Shown here: piece after piece, positions 1 to 9,471 of the stretch
Layout: each line of letters begins with the position of its first letter
How positions within the stretch are numbered: position 1 is the stretch's first letter
Translations under genes and position numbers: made by a program
Origin: Gammaproteobacteria bacterium
GTDB lineage: Bacteria; Pseudomonadota; Gammaproteobacteria; Pseudomonadales; Pseudohongiellaceae
DNA length: 64,000 nt
Direction: 5' to 3'
NCBI GenBank assembly: GCA_030682575.1
Contig: JAUXNX010000001.1
Coordinates: 1 to 64,000 of the forward strand
Notes under the pieces: model-generated
What the model was told of the DNA's origin: nothing
Seen by the model: the letters and a program-made list of their open reading frames with translations, nothing else
Databases searched by the model: none

Positions 1-1
1 A

Positions 2-325
2 AGCGGTGCAGCCGTTATTCGCGCGCGATCTACTTCAAGTGCCTTACCGCCTGCTGGGTCCCCCGTGACAGGGACCGTCGTCACAAACAGCCAGGAAGGT
101 GGTCTGACCGTCCCCGCCGATGCCGTTCAAACCGTGGAGGGACGATCAGTGGTGTTCGTGGCTGATGACAATGGCTTCCGCGTCACCCCAGTGCTCGCGG
201 GTCGGCGCGCAGGCGAGTCCATCGAGATTCTCAATGGACTGTCTGGCGATGAACGCATTGCCGGAATGAATGCCTTCCTGTTGAAGGCCGAACTCGCCAA
301 GGGCGAAGCCGAACACGGCCACTAA
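2..325 (+). CDS. RND efflux periplasmic adaptor (CzcB/CusB-like), C-terminal part
   Basis: The frame is open from the first bases of the window to TAA at 323-325, so this is the 3' end of a gene that starts outside. The visible ~107 residues show the membrane-proximal and final beta segments of membrane-fusion proteins: a VPADAV motif, then VVFVADDNGFR, and a hydrophilic end EAEHGH. Adaptors of this family link the inner-membrane RND pump to an outer-membrane channel in heavy-metal efflux. The pump gene starts 11 bp downstream, consistent with a czcCBA-type operon. A GTG at 65 is an internal codon rather than a start. Substrate is inferred from the pump. Confidence 0.85.
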   Translation, partial: SGAAVIRARSTSSALPPAGSPVTGTVVTNSQEGGLTVPADAVQTVEGRSVVFVADDNGFRVTPVLAGRRAGESIEILNGLSGDERIAGMNAFLLKAELAKGEAEHGH

Positions 326-336
326 GGACTACTCAT

Positions 337-3300
337 ATGTTCAAGTTCATTATTGAAACAGCGGTCCGCTTCCGTTGGGCCGTGGTCTTCGTCGCGACGC
401 TCCTCGTGGTTTATGGCCTGTTCCAGCTCAGCAAGCTCCCCATTGATGCCGTGCCAGACATCACCAACCGCCAAGTGCAGATCAACACCATAGCGCCCGC
501 GCTCGCGCCCGGTCAGATCGAGCGCCAGGTAACCTATCCACTTGAAACAGCCTTGGCCGGCATCCCGGGACTGACTAGCACCCGCTCGATCTCACGTAAC
601 GGATTCTCCCAGGTCACCGCCATTTTCACCGACCAGACCGACATCTACTTCGCACGCCAGCAAGTGGCCGAACGCATGCGCGAAGTGGAGGAGGAGTTGC
701 CCGAAGGGGTGACGCCGATGATGTCGCCGGTGACCACGGGTCTGGGCGAAGTACTGATGTGGACGGTGGATTTCACGCCGTTCGATCCGGCGAACGTCGG
801 TCAACCGAACGAACCGGGTTGGCAGGCCAACGAGGTGTATCTGACGCCGGAAGGCGACCGCCTCACGACGCCAGAGGAGCGTGCCACCTACCTGCGCACT
901 GTGCAAGACTGGATCATTGCGCCGCAGATGCGCTCGGCTCCGGGGCTTGCGGGCGTCGACACGATCGGTGGCTATGTCAAGGAATATGCCATCCGCCCGA
1001 ATGCCGAACAGCTGGCAGCCTACGGCCTCGGCCTGGGTGATCTCGTGCAGGCGCTTGAACGCTCCAATGTCCAAGCAGGTGCCGGATTCATCCAGCGTGC
1101 TGGCGAGGGTCTTATCGTTCGGACAGATGCCCTTGCGCAGACCGTCGACGATCTGGCGCAGGCGCCTGTCGCCAATCGCAACGGCTTCGTCATCCGCGTC
1201 TCGGACGTGGCGAGCGTTGGTCTGGGGCAGGCGCCGCGTCTGGGCGCCGCCACGCGCGATGGGCACGAAGCCGTGCTCGGCACTGCATTGATGATCGCCG
1301 ACGGCAACAGCCGCACCGTGGCGCAGGCCGCGGCCGAACGCCTTGCCGAAGTCAATCGCTCCCTGCCACCGAACATCGTGGCCGAACCCGTACTTGATCG
1401 CAGCGAACTGGTGAATTCCACGATCAAGACGGTCGCCAAGAACCTGACCGAAGGTGCGCTACTGGTCATCGCCGTGTTGTTTCTGTTGCTGGGCAACTTC
1501 CGCGCAGCAGCTATCACTGCACTGGTGATCCCGTTGTCATTCCTATTCGCAGTGATCGGCATGAATCGCTTCGAGATCAGCGGCAACCTGATGAGCCTGG
1601 GCGCGCTCGATTTCGGCATCCTCGTCGATGGTGCGGTGATCGTAATCGAGGCGACGCTGCTCATGCTTGGCCAGAAGCGGGCCGAGTTGGGTCGTGCATT
1701 ATCCGCAGGCGAGCGGCTGGGCGTGGCGATCCAGGCGGCGCGCAAGATGGTGCGGCCCGCTGCCTTCGGCCAGACCATCATCCTGCTGGTATTCGCACCG
1801 ATCCTCACGTTGGAAGGCGTCGAGGGTAAGACCTTCCAGCCCATGGCGGCGACGCTCATGCTTGCCTTGGTCGGTGCATTCATCTTGTCGTTCACCTTTG
1901 TGCCGGCAATGGCGGCGCTATTCGTCCGCGAACCCAAGACCAAGTCCCAACATATCCCAGAGCAAGAACATGAAAACGGACATGACGGCGAACACGAGAC
2001 CCGCCTCATCCGATACGTGCGTGGCAAGGTCGAACCGGCAATCCGCATCGCGGTGACGCGGCCACGTACCGTTCTTGCAGGCGCTGTCATCATGCTTGTG
2101 ATCGGCATGACGGCATTCGTCTCGCTGGGCCGGGAGTTCATGCCCACGCTCGACGAAGGCAACCTCGCGATGCAGGCCCTGCGGGTTCCTTCTGCTTCGC
2201 TTGAGCAATCGCTGTCGATGCAGCTTGCCCTGGAGAGGGCACTGACGAGTGAGCCGGAAGTGAGGACGATCTTCTCACGCACGGGTACGGCGGAAGCGGC
2301 CATCGATCCTATGCCGATCAACATCTCCGATAGCGTGATCGTGCTGAAGCCTCGCTCGGAATGGCCCGACCGATCATTGGACAAGGAAGAGCTGATCAGC
2401 CGGTTTGAGTCCATCGTCAGCAACCAGATCGGCAATGCGTTCGAGTTCAGCCAACCCATCGAACTGCGTTTCAACGAGCTGATTTCCGGCGTGCGTACCG
2501 ACTTGGCCGTAATGGTCTTCGGCGACGACTTCGACATCTTGCAGAGAACCGCGGATCAGGTCGCGCTCAAGCTGCGTGGCGTAGAGGGTGCCGCCGACGT
2601 CCGTGTGGAACAGGTTTCGGGACTGCCGACGCTCACGGTGCGAGTCGACCACGCCGCCGCCGCGCAGTACGGCTTGACGGCTGCCGATGTCAGCGAAGCG
2701 GTCGCGACCGGCATCGGCGGCACCTCGGCTGGCAAAATCTTTGAGGGCGACCGCCGCTTCGATGTGGTGATCCGGTTTGACGAAGACGCGCGCAACGATC
2801 CGGCGCAGCTCGCTGCGCTGCCCATCGTCGCGCCTGACGGCACGGTGGTGCCGTTGGCCTCCGTTGCGCGTATCGACGTCAGCGAAGGTCCCAGCCAGAT
2901 CAGCCGCAACAACGGCAGCAGACGGATCGTGGTTCAGGCGAATGTCCGCGGTCGCGACCTGGGCGGGTTCGTCCAGGAAGCCCAGGCCGCGGTGGCAGAT
3001 GTATTGCTTCCGGCGGGCCTGTACCTGACGTGGGGCGGGCAGTTCGAGAACCTGCAGCGCGCCGAGGCACGGTTGGCGTTGGTGATCCCGGTCGTATTCC
3101 TGCTGATTGGAAGCCTGCTGTACATGGCACTGGGCACGATCCGTGAAGCAGCGCTGGTGTTCGTCTGCGTGCCATTGGCGTTGGTGGGAGGTGCATTGGC
3201 GCTGATGCTGCGCGGCATGCCCTTCTCGGTATCGGCAGCCGTGGGTTTCATTGCAGTGTCGGGCGTGGCGACGCTCAACGGCCTGGTGCTGATGCAGGCG

Positions 3301-3579
3301 ATCCGCGAACGCCTGACCGCAGGCGATTCGCCGCTGGAGGCCGCCGCCGGCGGCGCGGCCAGTCGCCTGCGTGCGGTGCTGACCACGGCGCTGGTGGCCA
3401 TCGTCGGTTTCATTCCGATGGCGATCGCGACCGGCTCCGGGGCCGAAGTGCAGAAGCCGCTGGCCACCGTCGTCATCGGCGGCCTGATCACGGCCACTGT
3501 ATTGACCCTGCTGGTGCTGCCTACCTTCGCCGCACGAGCTGCGAAGCCAAAGACCCGTAAAGGGGGAGCACGCACATGA
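337..3579 (+). CDS. czcA: Heavy-metal RND efflux pump, CzcA family
   Basis: A 1080-residue inner-membrane proton-driven pump of the HME-RND family, the usual length. It has a first transmembrane helix near residue 15, a large periplasmic region, a TM bundle around 365-560 and a second bundle at the C-terminus. The TM4 motif DFGILVDGAV starts at residue 425 (Asp425, Asp431). This matches divalent-cation pumps (Co/Zn/Cd, CzcA type) better than Cu/Ag CusA pumps. A His/Glu-rich cytoplasmic stretch lies near residues 540-560 (HIPEQEHENGHDGEHE), a plausible metal-binding loop. The start has AAGGA upstream. The stop overlaps the next gene by 4 bp (ATGA), so pump and ATPase are probably translated together. 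The exact metal is inferred. Confidence 0.92.
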   Translation: MFKFIIETAVRFRWAVVFVATLLVVYGLFQLSKLPIDAVPDITNRQVQINTIAPALAPGQIERQVTYPLETALAGIPGLTSTRSISRNGFSQVTAIFTDQTDIYFARQQVAERMREVEEELPEGVTPMMSPVTTGLGEVLMWTVDFTPFDPANVGQPNEPGWQANEVYLTPEGDRLTTPEERATYLRTVQDWIIAPQMRSAPGLAGVDTIGGYVKEYAIRPNAEQLAAYGLGLGDLVQALERSNVQAGAGFIQRAGEGLIVRTDALAQTVDDLAQAPVANRNGFVIRVSDVASVGLGQAPRLGAATRDGHEAVLGTALMIADGNSRTVAQAAAERLAEVNRSLPPNIVAEPVLDRSELVNSTIKTVAKNLTEGALLVIAVLFLLLGNFRAAAITALVIPLSFLFAVIGMNRFEISGNLMSLGALDFGILVDGAVIVIEATLLMLGQKRAELGRALSAGERLGVAIQAARKMVRPAAFGQTIILLVFAPILTLEGVEGKTFQPMAATLMLALVGAFILSFTFVPAMAALFVREPKTKSQHIPEQEHENGHDGEHETRLIRYVRGKVEPAIRIAVTRPRTVLAGAVIMLVIGMTAFVSLGREFMPTLDEGNLAMQALRVPSASLEQSLSMQLALERALTSEPEVRTIFSRTGTAEAAIDPMPINISDSVIVLKPRSEWPDRSLDKEELISRFESIVSNQIGNAFEFSQPIELRFNELISGVRTDLAVMVFGDDFDILQRTADQVALKLRGVEGAADVRVEQVSGLPTLTVRVDHAAAAQYGLTAADVSEAVATGIGGTSAGKIFEGDRRFDVVIRFDEDARNDPAQLAALPIVAPDGTVVPLASVARIDVSEGPSQISRNNGSRRIVVQANVRGRDLGGFVQEAQAAVADVLLPAGLYLTWGGQFENLQRAEARLALVIPVVFLLIGSLLYMALGTIREAALVFVCVPLALVGGALALMLRGMPFSVSAAVGFIAVSGVATLNGLVLMQAIRERLTAGDSPLEAAAGGAASRLRAVLTTALVAIVGFIPMAIATGSGAEVQKPLATVVIGGLITATVLTLLVLPTFAARAAKPKTRKGGART

Positions 3580-6023
3580 CGAGCAAGCTGCGTCTCGATC
3601 TCCCCATCCTGCTGCCGAACATTTTGCACGACGCCGATGCCTGCGTGGGACGCCTCTTGGCCGAGCTGCGGGGCCAGACTGGAGTAGAGGATGTCCATGT
3701 CCAAAGCGATAGCGCCCAAGCAACGCATCAACTCTGTATCCACTATGACCCTGACACGTTACCGCTCGTGCGTATCCGCGAATTGGTCGAGGTTGCAGGT
3801 GCGCGCATCACCGAACAGTTCGGCCATCTCGTCTGGGACGTCGAGGGCATTACCCACCAGCGGCGGGCGCGAACGGTAACCGAACAGCTACTGGCGCTAA
3901 CCGGTGTGCTCGAAGCCGAGATCAGTGTCGGCGGCGTGGTACGGGTGGAATTTGACCGCAAGCAGACGTCAGAGGATGACATTCGTGCAGCGCTGGCAGA
4001 AGCCGGGGTGGGCCGCAAGCCCGAAACACATCGGCACGAGGCGGACGGCGACCGACGCAAGAGCGGCGAGGATACCGACCACCGCCATGGCGGCATCTTC
4101 GGCGCCAATAGCGAGCTGATCTTCTCCCTGATCTGCGGTGCACTCCTCTCCTCGGGGTTCGCAATCGAAAAACTGACGCCTGTGCCAGGTTGGTTGCCGC
4201 TCGCCTGCTATTTCGGCGCGTACTTCTTCGGCGGCTTCTACACCGTCGGAGAAGCGGTACAGAACCTGAAGCTCAAACGTTTCGAGATCGACACGCTGAT
4301 GCTGGTCGCCGCGGCCGGCGCGGCGGCGCTCGGGGCATGGGCCGAAGGTGCGCTTCTGCTGTTCCTGTTCAGCCTCGGTCATTCACTCGAACACTACGCC
4401 ATGGGTCGCGCCAAGCGCGCGATTGAAGCGCTCGCCGAACTTGCTCCGGCGACCGCTCGGGTCCGTCGTGACGGCAAGACCATGGAAGTCGCAGTGGAGA
4501 CGCTGGCGCTGGGCGATGTGGTGATGGTCCTCCCCAATGAGCGGCTGCCAGCGGACGGATTTGTAGTGTCAGGTGAAAGCAGTGTCGATCAGGCCCCTGT
4601 CACCGGGGAAAGTGTGCCAGTCGATAAACGTCCCGTCACTGACCGCGTGGAAGCCACCGCGAGGCCCGATCTGCTGGACGCGGCGCATCGCGTGTTCGCA
4701 GGCACCATCAATGGTTCTGGCGCGATCGAGATCGTTGTGACCAAACGTTCCTCGGAGAGCGCGCTGGCTCGCATCGTGAAAATGGTCAGCGAAGCTGAGA
4801 CGCGGAAATCGCCGACCCAGCGTTTTACCGATCGGTTCGAGCGTGTTTTCGTCCCGGCAGTGCTGGCGCTGGCCGTGCTGATGCTGTTCGCGTGGGTCGT
4901 GGTGGACGAGTCATTCCGGGACAGCTTCTATCGCGCGATGGCCGTTCTGGTCGCGGCCAGCCCTTGCGCACTCGCCATCGCCACGCCGAGCGCCGTGCTC
5001 TCTGGTATCGCCCGCGCTGCGCGGGGCGGCGTTCTGATCAAGGGCGGGGCTCCACTTGAAAAGCTCGGATCGCTCAATGCACTCGCGTTTGACAAAACCG
5101 GCACGCTCACTGAAGGACGACCGCGCATCACTGACGTATCACCGGCACCCGATATTGACGAAGCCGAGTTACTGGCAACGGCGGTTGCGGTCGAAGCACT
5201 AAGCGATCATCCCCTGGCCCGTGCGATTGTGCGCGACGGCACGCAACGTCTTGGCGGTGCGCCTCTGCCTACTGCGTCCGGCCTTCGGAGCCTGACCGGA
5301 CAGGGCGTGGTCGCTCGGATCGAAGACGATACCGTGCAGATCGGCAAAGCCGAAATGTTCGGCGCTGATGGCCTGCCACCCTTGTCGGAGTCTGTTGCCG
5401 CTGCTGTCGAACAACTCCGCAACGAGGGGCGAACCACCATGGTGGTCCGCCGGAATGGACGCGACCTTGGCGTGGTCGGCCTCATGGATACACCGCGCGC
5501 ATCAGCACGGTCTGCGCTTGAGCGACTGCGGGAGATCGGCATCACCCGCATGATCATGATCTCCGGCGACAACCAACGAGTCGCTGATGCTGTCGCCAAG
5601 CAAGTCGGCCTGGACGAGGCGTGGGGCGACCTGATGCCGGAAGACAAAGTGGAGGCGATCAAGAAACTGCGAGAAGCCGGCGAGGTCGCGATGATTGGCG
5701 ATGGCGTCAACGACGCCCCGGCCATGGCCAATGCAACAGTGGGGATCGCCATGGGCGCTGCCGGATCGGACGTAGCACTGGAAACGGCCGACGTTGCCCT
5801 GATGGCCGACGACCTGTCCCATCTACCGTTCGCTGTCGGACTCAGCCGGCAAGCACGCATGATCATTCGGCAGAACCTGTTCATCAGTCTCGGCGTCGTG
5901 GCACTACTGGTGCCTGCGACGATCCTGGGACTCGGTATTGGACCAGCGGTTGCGGCACATGAAGGCTCGACGCTGGTGGTTGTGTTCAACGCGCTCAGGC
6001 TGCTTGCCTATCGGGAGAGATAG
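3576..6023 (+). CDS. P1B-type metal-translocating ATPase, P1B-4-like (Zn/Cd/Co)
   Basis: An 815-residue P-type ATPase that would export metal from the cytoplasm to the periplasm. Visible motifs: TGES (about 343), phosphorylation DKTGT (506-510), hinge GDGVNDAP (about 706), the TM metal site SPC (462-464) and HEGS in the last TM (about 795). SPC plus HEGS is the signature of the P1B-4 group, linked to Co, Zn or Cd rather than Cu. The first ~145 residues look like two HMA-type folds but have no CxxC pair. They are followed by a His-rich linker (His152, 154, 169, 171). Translationally coupled to czcA, so the two pumps probably form a two-step export route. The metal is inferred. Confidence 0.9.
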   Translation: MTSKLRLDLPILLPNILHDADACVGRLLAELRGQTGVEDVHVQSDSAQATHQLCIHYDPDTLPLVRIRELVEVAGARITEQFGHLVWDVEGITHQRRARTVTEQLLALTGVLEAEISVGGVVRVEFDRKQTSEDDIRAALAEAGVGRKPETHRHEADGDRRKSGEDTDHRHGGIFGANSELIFSLICGALLSSGFAIEKLTPVPGWLPLACYFGAYFFGGFYTVGEAVQNLKLKRFEIDTLMLVAAAGAAALGAWAEGALLLFLFSLGHSLEHYAMGRAKRAIEALAELAPATARVRRDGKTMEVAVETLALGDVVMVLPNERLPADGFVVSGESSVDQAPVTGESVPVDKRPVTDRVEATARPDLLDAAHRVFAGTINGSGAIEIVVTKRSSESALARIVKMVSEAETRKSPTQRFTDRFERVFVPAVLALAVLMLFAWVVVDESFRDSFYRAMAVLVAASPCALAIATPSAVLSGIARAARGGVLIKGGAPLEKLGSLNALAFDKTGTLTEGRPRITDVSPAPDIDEAELLATAVAVEALSDHPLARAIVRDGTQRLGGAPLPTASGLRSLTGQGVVARIEDDTVQIGKAEMFGADGLPPLSESVAAAVEQLRNEGRTTMVVRRNGRDLGVVGLMDTPRASARSALERLREIGITRMIMISGDNQRVADAVAKQVGLDEAWGDLMPEDKVEAIKKLREAGEVAMIGDGVNDAPAMANATVGIAMGAAGSDVALETADVALMADDLSHLPFAVGLSRQARMIIRQNLFISLGVVALLVPATILGLGIGPAVAAHEGSTLVVVFNALRLLAYRER

Positions 6024-6069
6024 ATGGCGATGCGTACTGTACCAATCACGCACAAGCATTAGGTATCCC

Positions 6070-6999
6070 ATGGAGTTACGTCATCTTCGATGCTTCATCG
6101 CCGTGGCCACTGAGCTGCATTTCGCCCGCGCTGCCGAGCGGCTGCATATCGAGCAGTCGCCATTGTCACGCGCCATTAAGGAGTTAGAAGAAGAGCTCGG
6201 GGTTCGTCTGTTCGACAGGACGACCCGCAGCACGCGATTGACCCGCGCGGGGAAACTTTTCCTTGAGCATGTGCCGCGTGTCTTTACTGCCTTGGAGCAG
6301 GCGCGTGGCAGCGTGAGGGCAGCGGCGGCCGGCTATCAGGGTCAACTGCGCATCGCGTTGTCCGATGGCATCACACCGCCGCGCTTCACTGCCTTGCTGG
6401 CGCAATGCCGACAGGACGAGCCGGAGGTCGATATCCGGTTGTATGAAGTGCCACTGTCGCAGCAGATCAGGGGATTGCACGACGATCTCTACGACGTAGG
6501 ATTCGCGCAGTCCGCCGAGGTGGGTGAAAGCATCCTGGCCGAACCGGCTTGGAGTGATCCGCTGGTGGTCGCCGTACCCGCACGGCATCCACTGCTGACG
6601 TACAAACGTATTCCACTGGACGAAGTGTTGCGCTATCCGCTGGTGATGTGCGATCCGCAGTTATGCGAAGGCTATGGCCGGCAGATTACGCGCATTCTTC
6701 GCACCGTGGACGCGGAGCCGCTTGTCGCGGAACAAGTGGCGTCGCTGGACCTGATGCTGGCGCTGGTGGCAGCAGGGTATGCACTGGCGTTGGTCGGAGC
6801 GTCGCAGCTCATCGCTTGCCGTAACGCCGACGTGATCGGCAGGCCCTTGGCGGGACGTTCCCCCGTGCTGACCACCTACTTGCTGCGGCGAGATGTTGAG
6901 CCGTCCGAAACTTTGAGCCGCTTCATTGATCGAGTCAGCCCAATTATCACGGACGCACCTTCGCACACTCCCGAATCCACGAAGGAGATCAACTCATGA
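6070..6999 (+). CDS. LysR-family transcriptional regulator of the ICE (TraR-like position)
   Basis: A 309-residue LysR regulator. The winged helix-turn-helix occupies about residues 1-60 (MELRHLRCFIAVA start, AAERLHIEQSPLSRAIKELE, LGVRLFDR), followed by an effector-binding domain to about 290. The ATG at 6070 is chosen because MELRHLRCF is the classic LysR N-terminus; an in-frame extension to 5938 would run into the ATPase gene. In Tn4371-like elements a LysR gene normally sits here, ahead of traG. It could control conjugation or, given its neighbours, metal resistance; the sequence does not decide. Its stop overlaps the next gene by 4 bp. Confidence 0.88.
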   Translation: MELRHLRCFIAVATELHFARAAERLHIEQSPLSRAIKELEEELGVRLFDRTTRSTRLTRAGKLFLEHVPRVFTALEQARGSVRAAAAGYQGQLRIALSDGITPPRFTALLAQCRQDEPEVDIRLYEVPLSQQIRGLHDDLYDVGFAQSAEVGESILAEPAWSDPLVVAVPARHPLLTYKRIPLDEVLRYPLVMCDPQLCEGYGRQITRILRTVDAEPLVAEQVASLDLMLALVAAGYALALVGASQLIACRNADVIGRPLAGRSPVLTTYLLRRDVEPSETLSRFIDRVSPIITDAPSHTPESTKEINS

Positions 7000-7244
7000 G
7001 AATACTCACTACCCTTTCGCTCACACTGGTGATGGCCGCTTGCGGCGAATCGGCACGGACGGAGACGGTCGAGTCATTGGTCGCCAATCCAGAACGCCTC
7101 AAGGAACTGCGTGAACAATGCCGTGCCGACCGCGCCAAGCTCGGCGACGAGTTGTGCAACGCGGTTGCCGAGGCCACGCGCCAGCGCTTCATGGGGGACG
7201 GCGACGTGCCCTATACGCCGCCGACGGAAGAACCGAAGTTTTGA
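6996..7244 (+). CDS. eexN: EexN-like entry-exclusion lipoprotein
   Basis: An 82-residue small lipoprotein. Its signal peptide ends in a lipobox-like LVMAAC, so it should be lipid-anchored at Cys16. The mature part has the EexN pattern: Val-Glu-Ser, then a charged helix (NPERLKELREQCRADR), a second Cys in DELCNAV, and a C-terminus that ends in YTPP. EexN proteins stop a cell that already carries the element from receiving another copy. The start codon overlaps the lysR stop (ATGA), suggesting co-expression with the regulator rather than with the trb genes. Family assignment is from sequence pattern only. Confidence 0.7.
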   Translation: MRILTTLSLTLVMAACGESARTETVESLVANPERLKELREQCRADRAKLGDELCNAVAEATRQRFMGDGDVPYTPPTEEPKF

Positions 7245-7464
7245 TTCAGCGCTTCGCGCAAAAGAACTTCATCCCATTGGTCCACACGCCGCAGCGCGCT
7301 GTCGTTCGCGGCGTTTCTCTTGTATACGCCCCAGAGATAAATATTGCGTTTTTGCCTCGAATTGTGCCGATAACAGTCTTTGACCGGCACTGATCCGGCA
7401 CCGAACCTGACACCTGCGGCACTCGCTTCGCCGCTCAACGTGCAGGAGATATTCGGAGGCCGTG

Positions 7465-9471
7465 ATGCAGGCAACAGGCGTGCTGTTTGGTCAGGTGCTG
7501 ACCGTGTTCGGTATCGTGATCGCCGGCGTGTGGACCGCCACACAATGGACCGCAGCAGCCTTGGGCTACCAGCTACGCCTGGGCGCGCCCTGGTTCGACT
7601 TCTTCGGCACGCCGGTCTATCACCCGTGGCGGTTGTTCGAGTGGTGGTTCTTCTTCGACGCCTACGCGCCCGACATCTTCACCAAGGGCGGCGCCATCGC
7701 CGGTTCCAGCGGTCTGGTCGCGGTGGTGGTCGCCATCGGCATGTCGGTGTGGCGCTCGCGGCAATCGCGCCTGGTCACGACCTACGGGTCGGCGCGCTGG
7801 GCCGATGCCGCTGACATCCGCAAGGCCAGACTGGCTGGCCCGTCAGGTGTGTTCCTCGGCTTGCACGAAGGCCGCTATCTGCGCCACGACGGCCCTGAGC
7901 ATGTACTGACGGTGGCACCCACGCGCTCGGGCAAGGGCGTGGGCCTGGTGGTGCCCACCTTGTTGAGCTGGCCCTTTTCAGTGGTGGTTCACGACATCAA
8001 GGGCGAGAACTGGCACCTGACCGCCGGCTGGCGCTCACGCTTCTCGCATTGCCTGTTGTTCAATCCGACCGACCCACGTTCCGCCGCCTACAACCCGCTG
8101 CTGGAAGTGCGGCGCGGCGCGCATGAAGTGCGCGACGTGCAGAACATCGCCGACATCCTGGTGGACCCCGAAGGTGCGCTGGAGCGGCGCAACCACTGGG
8201 AGAAGACTTCGCACGCGCTGCTGGTCGGCGCGATCCTGCATGTGCTCTACGCCGGCGAGGACAAGACGCTGCGCGGTGTGGCCAGCTTCCTCAGTGATCC
8301 CGCGTGCCCGTTCGAGGTGACGCTGCACCGGATGATGACGACGAAACACCTGGGCGATGGCCCACACCCCGTCGTTGCATCCGCCGCGCGCGAAGTCCTG
8401 AACAAGAGCGACAACGAGCGCTCCGGTGTGCTGTCAACGGCCATGTCGTTCCTGGGCCTATATCGCGACCCCACGGTGGCCGAGGTTACGTCGCGTTGCG
8501 ACTGGCGCATCGCCGACCTGATTGCCGCCGAGTCCCCGGTGTCGCTGTACCTGGTGGTGCCGCCGTCCGACATCAGCCGCACCAAGCCGCTCATTCGCCT
8601 GATCCTCAACCAGATCGGGCGGCGCCTCACCGAATCGCTCGACGGCTCCGATGGCATCCCCCGTCGCCGCGACCTCCTGCTGATGCTGGACGAGTTTGCC
8701 GCGCTCGGCCGGCTCGACTTCTTCGAGAGCGCCTTGGCCTTCATGGCCGGCTATGGCCTGCGCGCGTTCTTGATCGCGCAGTCACTCAACCAGATCGACA
8801 AGGCTTACGGGCAGAGCAATTCGATTCTCGACAACTGCCATGTGCGCGTGACGTTTGCGACCAACGACGAGCGCACGGCCAAGCGCATTTCCGAGACGCT
8901 GGGCACGTCCACCGAACTGCGCGCGCAACGCAACTACGCGGGCCATCGGCTCGCGCCGTGGCTGGGCCACTTGATGGTGTCGCGCCAAGAAACAGCGCGG
9001 CCCTTGCTCACGCCCGGCGAAGTGATGCAGCTCCCGCAGGACGAGGCCGTGGTGATGGTGTCCAGCGTCGCGCCGATCAAGGCGAAGAAGCTGCGCTACT
9101 ACGCCGACGCCAACTTCAAACGCCGCGTGCTGCCGCCGCCCACGCTCGTGTCCGGGCGCTACGTCGATGCGCCGCCGTCACGGCCGGACGATTGGAGCAG
9201 TCTGGTGATTTCCGCCGTACCTGCCGCGTCCGCAAATGCTGCGAGCCTCGCTGACATCACAACCGTCGCCGACGAAGGCGGCCCGCGCCACCAGCCCGAG
9301 CTGTCCGAAACCGTGGCCTACAGCACCGCATCCGAGCGCGCGGCCAGCGACCTGGCGCTGCTCGATGACGAAGACGACCTGCCGCTTCCCTTGCCGTCCC
9401 AGCTTGACCCGCGCTTGCAGCGCGCGGCGCGGCTGGCTGCCCTCGACCCTGACGACGGAATCCCGCTATGA
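7465..9471 (+). CDS. traG: Conjugal transfer coupling protein TraG (VirD4 type)
   Basis: A 668-residue coupling ATPase that brings the relaxase-DNA complex to the type IV secretion channel. It has N-terminal membrane segments (about 5-25 and 75-95). A Walker A, TRSGKG, lies near residue 153 and a Walker B, LLLMLDEF, near 405; AQSLNQI follows. A GGAGG at 7455-7459 supports the ATG at 7465 over the GTG at 7462. It heads the transfer operon and its stop overlaps the next gene by 4 bp. The acidic C-terminal tail (LLDDEDDLPLPLP) is family-typical and variable. The 220 bp upstream probably hold the operon promoter; I could not pick convincing -35/-10 boxes there. Confidence 0.93.
   Translation: MQATGVLFGQVLTVFGIVIAGVWTATQWTAAALGYQLRLGAPWFDFFGTPVYHPWRLFEWWFFFDAYAPDIFTKGGAIAGSSGLVAVVVAIGMSVWRSRQSRLVTTYGSARWADAADIRKARLAGPSGVFLGLHEGRYLRHDGPEHVLTVAPTRSGKGVGLVVPTLLSWPFSVVVHDIKGENWHLTAGWRSRFSHCLLFNPTDPRSAAYNPLLEVRRGAHEVRDVQNIADILVDPEGALERRNHWEKTSHALLVGAILHVLYAGEDKTLRGVASFLSDPACPFEVTLHRMMTTKHLGDGPHPVVASAAREVLNKSDNERSGVLSTAMSFLGLYRDPTVAEVTSRCDWRIADLIAAESPVSLYLVVPPSDISRTKPLIRLILNQIGRRLTESLDGSDGIPRRRDLLLMLDEFAALGRLDFFESALAFMAGYGLRAFLIAQSLNQIDKAYGQSNSILDNCHVRVTFATNDERTAKRISETLGTSTELRAQRNYAGHRLAPWLGHLMVSRQETARPLLTPGEVMQLPQDEAVVMVSSVAPIKAKKLRYYADANFKRRVLPPPTLVSGRYVDAPPSRPDDWSSLVISAVPAASANAASLADITTVADEGGPRHQPELSETVAYSTASERAASDLALLDDEDDLPLPLPSQLDPRLQRAARLAALDPDDGIPL

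Noticed and set aside
1020-2537. 505-codon open frame antisense to czcA
   Set aside because: It is a shadow of the GC-rich pump gene, with biased composition and no family resemblance; the sense frame is a complete CzcA.
2374-3723. 449-codon open frame antisense to czcA and the ATPase
   Set aside because: Low-complexity His/Gln/Arg-rich translation typical of antisense GC-rich DNA; no ribosome site or motif.
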